Both the position numbers and the translations under genes were made by a program. A DNA stretch of 64,000 nt from Alphaproteobacteria bacterium (lineage in GTDB: Bacteria > Pseudomonadota > Alphaproteobacteria > JACAEB01), in assembly GCA_024236075.1 (NCBI GenBank), contig JACKLE010000001.1:456932-520931 (forward strand), in the 5' to 3' direction. The notes under the pieces were generated by a model. That model made no database searches, had not been told where the DNA came from, and was given only the letters and a program-made list of their open reading frames with translations. Positions 21,813 through 30,760 of this stretch are shown here, piece after piece (positions within the stretch are counted from its first letter, which is position 1; the number at the start of each line of letters is the position of its first letter).

Positions 21813-22064
21813 GGCGCCGAATCGGGGGCAAGGCGGCCGTCGCGGGGGCTGCGGCATCCTGCTATTGTGAATTGTCCGCCATTGACCTTATGGTCCCGCG
21901 CCTCACGTCCTTGAGGCCGCGCGGCGCCTCGGGAATCGGGCTTGCGGGGGCTTTCGGGAGCGATAGAGGCGGCACTTGAGAGTTTGGCGGGTCGAGTTTG
22001 CGTCAGGGTCGGGCGGAGCCCCCGGGGGCCGGCCCGCCGATAAAGGGGATACGTCGGAGTCGCG

Positions 22065-23129
22065 ATGACCCTAGCCGACGAGCCAGCGAGCAAGACCCGC
22101 GCCGCCGCGAACGGCGCCGCCCTCGCGCGCCATGTGGATGCCGACATCGCGGCGGGGCGCAAGGTGCTGACGCTGGAGGCGAGCGCCCTCCAGTCGCTCG
22201 CCGAGGCGCTGGACCGGAGCTTCGCCGAGGCCGTCGAGGCCCTCCTCAAGGTCAAGGGCCGCGTCATCGTGTCGGGCATGGGCAAGAGCGGGCACGTGGC
22301 GCGCAAGCTCGCCGCGACGCTCGCCTCGACCGGCACGCCGGCCCAGTTCGTCCATCCCGCCGAGGCGAGCCACGGCGATCTCGGCATGATCATGGCCGAC
22401 GATGCCGTGATCGCGCTCTCCAATTCGGGCGAGACGCGAGAGCTCTCCGACCTCATCGCCCATGCGCATCTGAGGGGCATTCCGCTCATCGCCGTGTCGA
22501 GCCGCGCGGGCTCGAGCCTCGTTCAGGCGGCTGATATCGGGCTCGTGCTGCCCGCGGCCAAGGAGGCCTGCCCCAACGGCCTCGCGCCCACGACCTCGAC
22601 GACGATGATGCTAGCCCTCGGCGACGCGCTCGCCGTGGCGCTCATGACGCGGCGCGGCTTCTCGCCGGACGATTATCGCGTCCTGCACCCCGGCGGCTCG
22701 CTCGGCCAGGCGCTGCAGCGCGTCTCGAGCCTCATGCATGTGGGCGAGGCGATGCCGCTCGTGGCCGAGGACGCGCCGATGCCCGACGTCCTCATCGCGA
22801 TTTCCTCGAAGGGCTTCGGGTGCACGGGCGTCGTGGACGGGAAGGGGCTTCTCGTCGGCATCATCACGGACGGCGACCTGCGCCGGCACGTCGGGCGCGA
22901 TCTCATGGACCGCAGCGCCGCCGAGATCATGACCCACGGGCCGAAGACCGTCCCCGACACCATGCTCGCGGTCGAGGCCCTGCGTCTCATGACCAAGGGC
23001 CGGCCGGCGATCACGAGCCTCTTCGTGGTGGCCGCCGCCGACACCGAGGGCAGGCCCCTGGGATTCCTCCACATGCACGACCTCATTCGCGCGGGCATCG
23101 ATCCGCCGCGGCCGGGGGAGGAGGGCTGA
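22065..23129 (+). CDS. kdsD: Arabinose-5-phosphate isomerase (KpsF/GutQ family)
   Basis: A 354-residue cytoplasmic enzyme that makes arabinose 5-phosphate, the precursor of Kdo in LPS. An N-terminal SIS domain contains GRVIVSGMGKSGHVARKLA and SNSGETRELSDLI, followed by LHPGGSLGQ and two CBS domains (MPDVLIAISSKGFGCTGVVD and the C-terminal ALRLMTKGRPAITSLFVV). It begins the LPS-transport block; its stop TGA overlaps the start of lptC (TGATG), indicating coupled translation. Confidence 0.93.
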   Translation: MTLADEPASKTRAAANGAALARHVDADIAAGRKVLTLEASALQSLAEALDRSFAEAVEALLKVKGRVIVSGMGKSGHVARKLAATLASTGTPAQFVHPAEASHGDLGMIMADDAVIALSNSGETRELSDLIAHAHLRGIPLIAVSSRAGSSLVQAADIGLVLPAAKEACPNGLAPTTSTTMMLALGDALAVALMTRRGFSPDDYRVLHPGGSLGQALQRVSSLMHVGEAMPLVAEDAPMPDVLIAISSKGFGCTGVVDGKGLLVGIITDGDLRRHVGRDLMDRSAAEIMTHGPKTVPDTMLAVEALRLMTKGRPAITSLFVVAAADTEGRPLGFLHMHDLIRAGIDPPRPGEEG

Positions 23130-23887
23130 TGGCGCGCCCTTGCCTCACCCCCGCGGCCGCCGGCGCGGCGGGCACGATCGTCGGCGGGCGCGCCGGTCCG
23201 CGCGGCGAGCGCAGCTTCGTCAGGTCTCAGAAGGGCGCCCGCGTCAGCGCCGCGGCGGTCGAGCGCTATTCGCGCTTCGTCGACCTCCTGAAGGTGCTGC
23301 TGCCGGCCTTCGCGGTGGCGCTGGTGGCGGTCGTCGCGCTCTTCGCGGTCGGCCACCGGCCCGAAAACGTCCTCACCGTGCAGTTCGAGAAGATGGTGGA
23401 GCGTCTGGAGGACGATCTCACCATGTTCGGGCCGCGCTTCCGGGGCGTCGACTCCGCCAATCGCCCGTTCCTCGTCTCGGCCGCGCGCGCCCGCCAGGAG
23501 CCTGGAAAGACCGACGCGGCCTATCTCGAGGACGTCTCCGCCGAGATGCTTTTCGCCGACCGGCCCGATCTGGGCCGCGTGCGCCTCACCGCCCGCGAGG
23601 GCGTCATCGAGAGCGCCACGAGCCGGCTGGAGCTGACCGGCGGCGTGCGCCTCGCCACCGGCGCGGGCGACAGCTTCGCGACCGAGGCCTTCTCGGTCGA
23701 TCTCAAGGCGCGCCAGGGCGAGAGCCTCGGTCCCGTCGCGGGAGAGGGTCCGCTTGGTCGCGTGCGCGCGGACCGGCTCGTCATCGCGGAGGCGGGCCGC
23801 GTGATGCGCTTCGAGGGGCATGTGCGCACGGTCATCCATCGCGCGGAAGGGGCGGCGGGCATGAGGCCCGCGGCCGGCGTGCCTTGA
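23129..23887 (+). CDS. lptC: LPS export ABC transporter periplasmic protein LptC
   Basis: A 252-residue protein with one N-terminal membrane anchor (about residues 53-72, LLKVLLPAFAVALVAVVALFAV) and a periplasmic beta-jellyroll domain (DRPDLGRVRLTAREGVIESATSRLELTGGVRL is its strand-rich core). It receives LPS from LptBFG and passes it to LptA. Low sequence identity is normal for LptC; the call rests on topology and position between kdsD and lptA. The first 40 residues before the anchor are low-complexity, so a later start is possible. Confidence 0.88.
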   Translation: MARPCLTPAAAGAAGTIVGGRAGPRGERSFVRSQKGARVSAAAVERYSRFVDLLKVLLPAFAVALVAVVALFAVGHRPENVLTVQFEKMVERLEDDLTMFGPRFRGVDSANRPFLVSAARARQEPGKTDAAYLEDVSAEMLFADRPDLGRVRLTAREGVIESATSRLELTGGVRLATGAGDSFATEAFSVDLKARQGESLGPVAGEGPLGRVRADRLVIAEAGRVMRFEGHVRTVIHRAEGAAGMRPAAGVP

Positions 23888-24570
23888 GCCGCGCGCGCGT
23901 CATCGCCGCGGGCCTCGCGGCACTTTTCCTCGCGGCCGCCGCGCCGCCCGAGCCGCGCGCCAAGCCGGGAGGCGAGCTCGGCGGCATCGGCCGCGCGATC
24001 GCTCCGAAGACGGATCTTGCGGACGACCATGACGGGCGCGGCCCCAAGAGCGCGAAGAGCGGCGCCCTGGGCGGCGCCCCCGTCGACACCTCTGGCGACC
24101 TCGCGATCGAATCCGACACGCTCGAGGTCGCCCTCGATCAGAAGCTCGTCACCTTCTCGGGCAATGTGGACGCGACCCAGGGCGGCGTGCGCCTCAGGGC
24201 CGACCGCGTGAAGGCCTATTTCGCCGACGCCAAGGGCGCCAAGAAGCCGGCCGCGCCGGCGCCGGCGGGGGCCGCCGCCTTCGGGGACATCTCCCGCCTC
24301 GAGGCCGAGGGCAATGTGCGCGTCGCGACCGCGGGCGAGACCGCGCGGGGCGGGCGCGCCGTCTACGACGTCCCCGGCCAGCGCATCACGCTGCGCGACA
24401 ACGTCGTCCTCACGGGGCGCGAGAGCGTCATCCGGAGCGAGGGGCTCGAGTTCAACCTCGCGACGGGCGTCATCAACCTCCTGAGCCCGGCCCCGACGGC
24501 CGGGGGGAGCGAAGGCGGGCGGGTGAAGGGCCTCTTCAAGACGCCCGGAACGGCGCCGGGCGGAGGCTAG
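23884..24570 (+). CDS. lptA: LPS transport periplasmic protein LptA
   Basis: A 228-residue exported protein. The start is a TTG whose last bases overlap the lptC stop (TTGA), and no better start exists near the signal peptide (LSRARVIAAGLAALFLAAAA). The mature OstA-type domain shows LAIESDTLEVALDQKLVTFSGNVDA, VRLRADRVKAYF and ISRLEAEGNVRVAT, the usual strand repeats, with an Ala/Pro-rich insert near residue 120. It forms the bridge that carries LPS across the periplasm. A rare start plus overlap implies tight translational coupling to lptC. Confidence 0.88.
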   Translation: MSRARVIAAGLAALFLAAAAPPEPRAKPGGELGGIGRAIAPKTDLADDHDGRGPKSAKSGALGGAPVDTSGDLAIESDTLEVALDQKLVTFSGNVDATQGGVRLRADRVKAYFADAKGAKKPAAPAPAGAAAFGDISRLEAEGNVRVATAGETARGGRAVYDVPGQRITLRDNVVLTGRESVIRSEGLEFNLATGVINLLSPAPTAGGSEGGRVKGLFKTPGTAPGGG

Positions 24571-24649
24571 GCGCCCCGGGGGCGAGGGCGCGCGAGCCGC
24601 GCCATTCAAGGAATCTTAAGCGCAATCGGGTTCAATCGGGCGAGCGAAC

Positions 24650-25459
24650 ATGGAACGGATCGGACGAGACAGAGGCGGGGACAATCCGCACACCGACGAG
24701 CCAATGGATCGCGGAATGCCACGGCTCGTCTCGCACTCGACGGGCCTGACCGTCAGCTCGATCGGCAAGAGCTACCGCAAGCGTCCGGTGGTGCGAGGCG
24801 TGAGCCTCACCGTCGAGCGCGGGGAGGTCGTCGGCCTGCTCGGGCCCAACGGGGCCGGCAAGACGACGTGCTTCTACATGATCACCGGGCTCATCCCGGT
24901 GGACTACGGAGTGATCGAGCTCGACGGGCTCGACGTGACGAAGATGCCGATGTACCGCCGCGCGCGGCTCGGCATCGGATACCTGCCCCAGGAGGCGTCT
25001 ATCTTCCGGGGGCTGACGGTTGAGGAGAATCTGAGGGCGGTGGTCGAGCTCGTGGAACGTCAGGAGGAGCGCCGGCAGGCGATGATCGACGATCTCCTCG
25101 CGGAGTTCTCGATCGAGTATCTGCGCCGGACCCCCGCGATCGCGCTCTCGGGCGGCGAGCGGCGCCGGGTCGAAATCGCGCGCGCCCTCGCGACCCAGCC
25201 GACCGTCATGCTTCTCGACGAGCCCTTCGCGGGCATCGACCCCATCGCGGTCGGCGACATTCGCGACCTCGTCCATCACCTGAAGGATCGCGGCATCGGC
25301 GTTCTCGTCACGGACCACAACGTCCGCGAGACCCTCGATCTCATCGACCGCGCCTACATCATTCACGACGGCCAGGTTCTCATGGAGGGCAAGCCCTCCG
25401 AGATCCTCGGCAATGCCGATGTCCGCCGGGTTTATCTCGGGGACCGTTTCAGCCTGTGA
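24650..25459 (+). CDS. lptB: LPS export ABC transporter ATPase LptB
   Basis: A 269-residue ABC ATPase that powers LPS extraction with LptFG. The Walker A GPNGAGKTT lies near residue 65, the Q-loop in YLPQEASIFRGLTV, the signature LSGGERRR near residue 165 and Walker B VMLLDEPFAGIDP near residue 185. About 30 residues before the core (RGGDNPHTDEPMDRG) are not conserved; a start nearer ATG 24704 is possible. It precedes rpoN, the standard alphaproteobacterial arrangement. Confidence 0.95.
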   Translation: MERIGRDRGGDNPHTDEPMDRGMPRLVSHSTGLTVSSIGKSYRKRPVVRGVSLTVERGEVVGLLGPNGAGKTTCFYMITGLIPVDYGVIELDGLDVTKMPMYRRARLGIGYLPQEASIFRGLTVEENLRAVVELVERQEERRQAMIDDLLAEFSIEYLRRTPAIALSGGERRRVEIARALATQPTVMLLDEPFAGIDPIAVGDIRDLVHHLKDRGIGVLVTDHNVRETLDLIDRAYIIHDGQVLMEGKPSEILGNADVRRVYLGDRFSL

Positions 25460-25489
25460 CGCGCAAGGCCCAGAGGGAGTGAGTTTGTT

Positions 25490-27019
25490 ATGGGCCTGTC
25501 GCAGAAGCTCGAGCTCCGGCAAGGCCAGTCCCTTGTCATGACCCCCCAGCTGCAGCAGGCGATCAAGCTGCTGCAGCTTTCCAATCTCGAGCTCTCCGCC
25601 TATGTCGAGCAGGAACTCGAGCGAAATCCCTTTCTCGACCGCGACGACAGCGAAACCCGTGGCGAAGGCGATGCCGGGGAAGGCGAGGCGCGGGCTTCGG
25701 CCGGGGACGTCGCGCCGCTCGACGAGCATCTCAAGGCCGAGGCTCCTCCGAGCGAGCATGGCGGCGATCTCGATACGGACTTTGACAATGTCTACGCCGA
25801 CCGCTCGAAAGCCGATCGGGAGGCGGAAGAGGCGGCGCACCGCCAGGCGCTGGCGATCGACTGGTCGAACGCGCGCGGCGGCTCCTCGCGCTTCGACGAC
25901 GAGGGGCGCGATCTCGAAGGCTCGCTCCACGAGAGCCTGACGCTGCGCGAACATCTCGCGAGCCAGATCGGCCTCGCCTTCACCGACGCGGCGGAGCGCC
26001 TCGTCGCCTCCTTCCTGGTCGACATGGTGGACGAGGCGGGCTATCTGCGCGCCGACATGGCCGAGATCGCAGACCGGCTGGGCGTCGAGCGGGCGGGCGT
26101 CGAATCGATTCTCGCGCGCCTTCAGAAGTTCGAGCCCACCGGCGTGTGCGCCCGCTCGCTCGCCGAGTGCATGCGCCTGCAGCTTCAGGAGCGCAATCGC
26201 TGCGACCCGGCCATGGCGGCGCTGCTCGAGCACCTCGATCTCGTCGCGCGGCGCGACATTGCGGGCCTCACGCGGATCTGCGGCGTCGACGCCGAGGACG
26301 TCGTCGACATGATCGAGGAGCTGAAGCGCCTCAACCCCAAGCCCGGCCTCGTCTTCGGCCACGAGCCCGTGCAGCCCGTCGTGCCCGACGTCTTCGTGCG
26401 CGAGGGGCCCGAAGGCGGCTGGATTGTCGAATTGAACACGGAAACCTTGCCGCGGGTCCTTGTTAACCAGCGGTACTATGCCGAAGTGAATAAGCACTCG
26501 AAGTCGCGGGACGACCGATCCTACGTGTCCGAATGTTTCACGAACGCCAACTGGCTAGTGCGAAGCCTGGAGCAGCGGGCGACGACGATCCTCAAGGTCG
26601 CGACCGAGATCGTGCGCCAGCAGGACGGCTTCCTGGTGCACGGGGTCCAGCACCTGCGCCCGCTGAACCTCAGGACGGTCGCGGAGGCCATCTCGATGCA
26701 CGAATCGACGGTGAGCCGCGTCACGGCGAACAAATACCTCGCGACCAAGCGCGGCATCTTCGAGCTGAAATATTTCTTCACCTCGGCCATCGCCTCGGCG
26801 GTCGGCGGAGAGGCGCATTCGGCCGAGGCCGTGCGTCACCGCATCAAGGACCTCATCGAGAACGAATCGCCGCGGGACATTCTCTCGGACGACCGAATCG
26901 TGGCGATTCTGAAGGGTTCAGGCGTCGATATTGCGCGGCGCACCGTTGCCAAGTATCGGGAGGCGCTGCGCATCCCGTCCTCCGTGCAGCGCAGACGCAT
27001 GAAGATGATGTCGGCGTGA
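25490..27019 (+). CDS. rpoN: RNA polymerase sigma-54 factor
   Basis: A 509-residue sigma factor. The N-terminal glutamine-rich activator region is typical (LVMTPQLQQAIKLLQLSNLEL), an acidic linker follows at residues 45-130, then the core-binding domain, the helix-turn-helix (TVAEAISMHESTVSRVTANKY) and the RpoN box ARRTVAKYRE near residue 485. It directs activator-dependent transcription, usually nitrogen, motility or transport genes. It sits between lptB and hpf, with ptsN downstream, the conserved order in proteobacteria. Confidence 0.97.
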   Translation: MGLSQKLELRQGQSLVMTPQLQQAIKLLQLSNLELSAYVEQELERNPFLDRDDSETRGEGDAGEGEARASAGDVAPLDEHLKAEAPPSEHGGDLDTDFDNVYADRSKADREAEEAAHRQALAIDWSNARGGSSRFDDEGRDLEGSLHESLTLREHLASQIGLAFTDAAERLVASFLVDMVDEAGYLRADMAEIADRLGVERAGVESILARLQKFEPTGVCARSLAECMRLQLQERNRCDPAMAALLEHLDLVARRDIAGLTRICGVDAEDVVDMIEELKRLNPKPGLVFGHEPVQPVVPDVFVREGPEGGWIVELNTETLPRVLVNQRYYAEVNKHSKSRDDRSYVSECFTNANWLVRSLEQRATTILKVATEIVRQQDGFLVHGVQHLRPLNLRTVAEAISMHESTVSRVTANKYLATKRGIFELKYFFTSAIASAVGGEAHSAEAVRHRIKDLIENESPRDILSDDRIVAILKGSGVDIARRTVAKYREALRIPSSVQRRRMKMMSA

Positions 27020-27068
27020 GGGGGAGCCGGCTCGCCGGGGAGGGCGCGACGCCATGAAAGGAACGGCC

Positions 27069-27650
27069 ATGCGAATCCAGGTCAACGGCAAGCACGTCGA
27101 TGTTGGGGACGCCCTGCGGGCTCACGTGAGCGACCGCCTCGCCTCGGCCGTGGCGAAGTATTACGACCGTCCCGTTGACGCCCACGTCACCGTCGCCCGC
27201 GATGCGAGCGAGTTCAAGGTCGACTGCTTTGTGCATCTGTCCACGGGCATGACGCTGCAGGGCCACGCGCGCTCGGCGGAGCCCTATCCGGCGGTCGATC
27301 AGGCTGTGGAACGCCTCGAAAAGCGCTTGCGGCGCTACAAGCGCCGCCTTAAGGACCACCACAATCATCGGGCCGAGCCCATTTCCGCGACCGCGGCCGC
27401 GTCCTATGTCCTTGCGGGCGACCTCGACGAGGCGGACGAGGAGCCGGAGGGTCTCAATCCTGTCGTGATTGCGGAGGATACAACGCGGGTTCCGTCGCTC
27501 ACGGTCGGCGAGGCCGTGATGCAGCTGGACTTTCTGGAGCAGCCGGCACTGCTGTTCCGCAATACGGCACATGGGGGGCTGAACGTCGTCTATCGCCGCT
27601 CGGACGGTCATGTCGGGTGGATCGATCCGCAGGGATCGGGCGCCGCTTGA
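27069..27650 (+). CDS. hpf: Ribosome hibernation promoting factor, long form
   Basis: A 193-residue long HPF (RaiA family). The N-terminal S30AE domain begins MRIQVNGKHVDVGDALRAHV, and the C-terminal dimerisation domain contains VGEAVMQLDFLEQPALLFRN and NVVYRRSDGHVGWIDP. It pairs 70S ribosomes into inactive 100S dimers under starvation. I prefer ATG 27069, seven bases after AAAGGA, over ATG 27054. It follows rpoN by about 50 bases. Confidence 0.95.
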   Translation: MRIQVNGKHVDVGDALRAHVSDRLASAVAKYYDRPVDAHVTVARDASEFKVDCFVHLSTGMTLQGHARSAEPYPAVDQAVERLEKRLRRYKRRLKDHHNHRAEPISATAAASYVLAGDLDEADEEPEGLNPVVIAEDTTRVPSLTVGEAVMQLDFLEQPALLFRNTAHGGLNVVYRRSDGHVGWIDPQGSGAA

Positions 27651-27771
27651 TCCATTTGAACGCTTCGGCGGGGGAAGACGGCATATCGTTGCGCAAGCCA
27701 CGCCACGCAAAGTGGCCGTGATGTTGCTTTGGGGAGTCGAAGGGCCGCTCACCCGCCCTTTGGAGTAAGCG

Positions 27772-28236
27772 ATGGATTTGTCCGATCTCGTCAGCCCGGA
27801 AGCCGTCTTCGGCGGTCTCAAGGTCACGAGCAAGAAGCAGGCGCTCCAGGAGCTCGCCGCCCGCGCTGCCGCGGTGACGGGGGTCGAGGAGCGCGAAATC
27901 TTCGAGGTGCTCCTCGAGCGCGAGCGGCTCGGCTCGACCGGCGTCGGCGACGGGGTCGCCATACCGCACGGCAAGCTCAAGGGCCTCGAGCGCCTTTACG
28001 GCGTCTTCGCCCGGCTCGACCGGCCGATCCCCTTCGATTCGATCGACGACGAGCCCGTCGACCTCGTCTTCGTGCTCCTCGTGCCGGCGGAGGCGGGCGC
28101 GGAGCACCTGAAGGCGCTCGCGCGCGTCTCGCGGCTCTTCCGTTCCAGGGAGATGCGGGAGAGGCTGCGGGCGGCGGAGGCCCCCGAGGCGCTCTATGCG
28201 CTGCTCGTCGAGCCCCAGGCCTCGCACGCCGCCTGA
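27772..28236 (+). CDS. ptsN: Nitrogen-regulatory PTS enzyme IIA
   Basis: A 154-residue EIIA-Ntr. The phosphorylatable His is in GVAIPHGKL (about residue 66), and the fold hallmarks VFARLDRPIPFDSIDDEPVDLVFVLLVP follow. It receives phosphate from the PtsP/PtsO relay and regulates potassium uptake and stress responses. GGAG lies six bases before the ATG. About 120 bases separate it from hpf, so it may have its own promoter besides read-through from rpoN. Confidence 0.95.
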   Translation: MDLSDLVSPEAVFGGLKVTSKKQALQELAARAAAVTGVEEREIFEVLLERERLGSTGVGDGVAIPHGKLKGLERLYGVFARLDRPIPFDSIDDEPVDLVFVLLVPAEAGAEHLKALARVSRLFRSREMRERLRAAEAPEALYALLVEPQASHAA

Positions 28237-28251
28237 GCTAGCCCTCGCGGC

Positions 28252-28530
28252 TCAGTGGACGCTGACGGGCTCCATCTCGTACTGGCGCGCCGCCGCAAAG
28301 GCGGTCGCCCGGTCCTCGACCACGGCCATGGGCGTGCCGTCGGCCGCATGCACGGCATAGAGCACCGTATCGCCGGCCAGCTCGCCTATTCCCTGGACCT
28401 TGCCTTCGAGCTCGCGCGCCGTGACGGGCCGGACGTAGACGATCTTCTCGTCCGTCCCGAGGCGCGCCAGCGCCTCCGGCGTCATGGCCGGGCCTTGCGC
28501 CCGAGCCGTCTCCGTCTTTTCCGAAACCAT
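28252..28530 (-). CDS. DUF1150 family protein
   Basis: A 92-residue protein with the DUF1150 pattern MTPEALARLGTDEKIVYVRPV and VLYAVHAADGTPMAVVEDR, ending EMEPVSVH. The family is nearly confined to alphaproteobacteria and is commonly located after small heat-shock genes, as here, where hsp20 lies 113 bases upstream on the same strand. The role is unknown; a link to heat-shock or protein quality control is inferred from the recurrent pairing. Confidence 0.92.
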   Translation of the reverse strand: MVSEKTETARAQGPAMTPEALARLGTDEKIVYVRPVTARELEGKVQGIGELAGDTVLYAVHAADGTPMAVVEDRATAFAAARQYEMEPVSVH

Positions 28531-28643
28531 GTCTCTACTCCTTCACGTCCCGGTCCGGTCCGCCATGGGCCCCGGAACCGCCTTCTTGGCGCCCGCTGAA
28601 GAACCGGCGGGCCCTCGGCTTGGGTCGATGCGCACGGCGCGCG

Positions 28644-29129
28644 TCATTTGCCTCCGCGGCCGGTATCGATCGCGAGCGCCGCGCCGTTGCCCTTTCGCGC
28701 CCCTTCCGCCCGTGCCTCGCCGTCCATGATGTCAACCCTGCGGACGCTTTCGGTCGGGCGGGGGCGCCTCAGATCGATCGACAGCAGCCCGTCGGCGAGC
28801 TCCGCGCCGGCGATCTCGATTCCGTCGGCGAGCACGAAGGCCCGCTGGAACTGGCGCGCCGCGATTCCGCGATGGAGGTAGGTTCGCGGCGCCTCGTCCT
28901 CGGCGCGCCGGCCGCGCACGACGAGCTGGTTGTCCTCGACCGTGACGCTGAGATCGCCCCGCTTGAAGCCCGCTACGGCGAGCGTGATGCGCAGGCGGTC
29001 GCCGTCGACCTGCTCGATATTGTAGGGCGGATAGCCGTCCGAGCTCGCCTTGCTCACCCGGTCGAGCACGCGCTCGAGATCCTCGAAGCCGAGGAGGAGG
29101 GGACTGTTGAACAGAGGCGGTGTCGTCAT
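28644..29129 (-). CDS. Small heat shock protein, Hsp20/IbpA family
   Basis: A 161-residue alpha-crystallin type holdase. It begins PPLFNSPLLLGFEDLERVLDRVSKASSDGYPPYNIEQ, typical of the IbpA class when read in parts, and the alpha-crystallin domain includes ITLAVAGFKRGDLSV and YLHRGIAARQFQRAFVLADGIEI. The conserved GXL appears as DGLLSIDL. It binds unfolding proteins during heat stress. The ATG follows GAGGGC by eight bases. A probable RpoH promoter lies about 100 bases upstream. Confidence 0.95.
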   Translation of the reverse strand: MTTPPLFNSPLLLGFEDLERVLDRVSKASSDGYPPYNIEQVDGDRLRITLAVAGFKRGDLSVTVEDNQLVVRGRRAEDEAPRTYLHRGIAARQFQRAFVLADGIEIAGAELADGLLSIDLRRPRPTESVRRVDIMDGEARAEGARKGNGAALAIDTGRGGK

Positions 29130-29231
29130 GGCAAAGCCCTCTTTCAAGCGACTTCTCAAGGCCTCTCCGCGTGACGCCCGAGGGGCCTTCCTTGCCTTCG
29201 CGCCGGCCCGTCCTCGCGGCGCCGACAGGGG

Positions 29232-29262
29232 ATAGATGGGCCCGGTACGGGCCGTGAACAAG
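29232..29262 (-). promoter_or_regulatory. Probable RpoH (sigma-32) promoter for hsp20
   Basis: Read on the minus strand, CTTGTT (29262-29257) is followed after 16 bases by CCCATCTAT (29240-29232). This agrees with the alphaproteobacterial heat-shock consensus (CTTG-type -35 and CCCATNTA-type -10). It leaves a leader of about 95 bases before the hsp20 ATG, long enough for a thermosensor structure, although I see no clear ROSE motif. Confidence 0.65.
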
Positions 29263-29413
29263 GGCTTGTCTGCCCGGCGCGGTCCATCCACCAGGGGCTG
29301 CCCGCGTCCGGCGGGAGCTTGTTCTCGACCCCGTCCTCTGCGCATCTAAGGGCCCCGCGCGGGGAGGGCCGGGGCCCTCGACCCGGCTCTTGGGGCCAGC
29401 CATCGTGAGGGTG

Positions 29414-30289
29414 ATGCGCTTCCACATTCACCATCCGGTCGCCCAGACCGGGCTTGCGCTAATTCTCCTCGTCTCGGCGCTCGCCCTGGCGGCAAGTCCC
29501 GCCATGGGACGCAGCGCCGGCCTCTGGGTCCTCTCCGTCTTCGCCTGCGTGAACCCCCTTCTCGGCTACTATGCCGTGCATTGGTGGCGATACACGCTCG
29601 TGTCCGTGGCGGGGCTGGCCGCGCTTTCCTTCGCCCATGCGGCGGTCGTGGGGCTGCTCGGCGGCGGACTTGCCGGAGGGGCACAGGCAGCGCTCCTCTC
29701 GCTGCGCGTGCCGCTTCTCGTCTATGCCTGCGCGGTCGCGGTCACCGGCGCGGCCCGCTTTGCGGCCATCGCCGTTCGGCCGCGCCGCGGACGCGACGGG
29801 GCCGTGCTCGAGACACTCGTGCCCGAGCCCGTGCTCTATTCGGGCATGGTCGTCCTCGGTCTCGTCATCGGCTCGGCGAGCTTCCTCGGCGCCTATCGCG
29901 TCACGGGCGCCCTGAGTGCGCGCGGCGAGGTGGGGCAAGGCGACGCCCTGGAGCGCACGGCGCTCGTGCAGCTCGTGGGAGAGGGCAAGGTCGGCGGGCG
30001 TCGCCTCGCGCTCGGCGCGACCAACGCGACGCCCTACGTCATCACCGAGATCACCATTCTCGTGAAGCCCGCCGAGGAACGGCCGCTTCCCGCGCCGCTG
30101 ACAGTGACGCGCGACTTTTCCGAGGACCCCTGGATGCCGGGCGCGCGTCTGGACGACACTCTGGTGCTTCCCCCGGCCTGGGAGGGGCTTTCCGTCACCT
30201 GGTCGGTCGAGAGCGCCCAGGGCGCTCCCGCCCGCACGCCGGGCCGCATCGACGTCAAGACCGGGGCGCCGCCCGCGCCCGGGCGCTGA
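29414..30289 (+). CDS. Unrecognised multi-pass membrane protein
   Basis: A 291-residue protein from ATG 29414 (in-frame GTG 29405 is possible). Four or five hydrophobic segments occupy residues 9-150: LALILLVSALALAA, the stretch around WVLSVFACVNPLLG, VSVAGLAALSFAHAAVVGLL, VPLLVYACAVAVTGAARF and VVLGLVIGSASFLG. A periplasm-type beta-rich C-terminal region follows (RLALGATNATPYVITEITILV, then EGLSVTWSVESA). I recognise no family. It is followed by two genes whose function is also unknown; the three may act together in the envelope. Confidence 0.7.
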   Translation: MRFHIHHPVAQTGLALILLVSALALAASPAMGRSAGLWVLSVFACVNPLLGYYAVHWWRYTLVSVAGLAALSFAHAAVVGLLGGGLAGGAQAALLSLRVPLLVYACAVAVTGAARFAAIAVRPRRGRDGAVLETLVPEPVLYSGMVVLGLVIGSASFLGAYRVTGALSARGEVGQGDALERTALVQLVGEGKVGGRRLALGATNATPYVITEITILVKPAEERPLPAPLTVTRDFSEDPWMPGARLDDTLVLPPAWEGLSVTWSVESAQGAPARTPGRIDVKTGAPPAPGR

Positions 30290-30306
30290 AGCGAGGAGCA
30301 ATTTCG

Positions 30307-30600
30307 GTGACCGAGACCAAGCTCACGGCCAATCTGCCCGACATGACCATCGAGCTCTCCCATCGCGCGCTTGCCGACGGCAAGGGCGAGGAGCTCACGC
30401 TCGTCGTGACGGCGCTCGAGGGGTTCGCCGTTCCGGCCCTCGCCTGGCCGATAATGCAGGCCCTGCCGCCGCCCGGCGGGCGCCCGTTGCCGGCCTTCCT
30501 CGATCCCTGGAGCGCGTTCGCGCTGTGGCGCGGACTTGCCGAGGCGAGCCTGGCGCCCTGGCGGGCCTATTGGCGCGCGGCGCTCGGCCTCGGTCGGTGA
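30307..30600 (+). CDS. Unrecognised small protein with GTG start (97 aa)
   Basis: A 97-residue protein starting at GTG 30307, eight bases after GAGGAG and 17 bases after the upstream membrane-protein gene. It has a predicted strand (LPDMTIELSHRALADGKGEELTLVVTAL is read in parts) and a tryptophan-rich C-terminal helix (PWSAFALWRGLAEASLAPWRAYWRAAL). There is no membrane span or signal. Codon use matches the host. Spacing suggests one operon with its neighbours. Confidence 0.65.
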   Translation: MTETKLTANLPDMTIELSHRALADGKGEELTLVVTALEGFAVPALAWPIMQALPPPGGRPLPAFLDPWSAFALWRGLAEASLAPWRAYWRAALGLGR

Positions 30601-30760
30601 CCCGCCACGCCTTGCGGCGGGGCTCGGGCATTCTCACAATATCTTGCGGCGGGCAGGCGATTTCGGCTGCTTCGCCCAAGCGAATCGGCGAGCTTGCGGT
30701 GCGCGGACTCGCGGCTCGTCGCGGGGGCGGCCATGAGACGAACGCGCAAGGGGGTCATCG

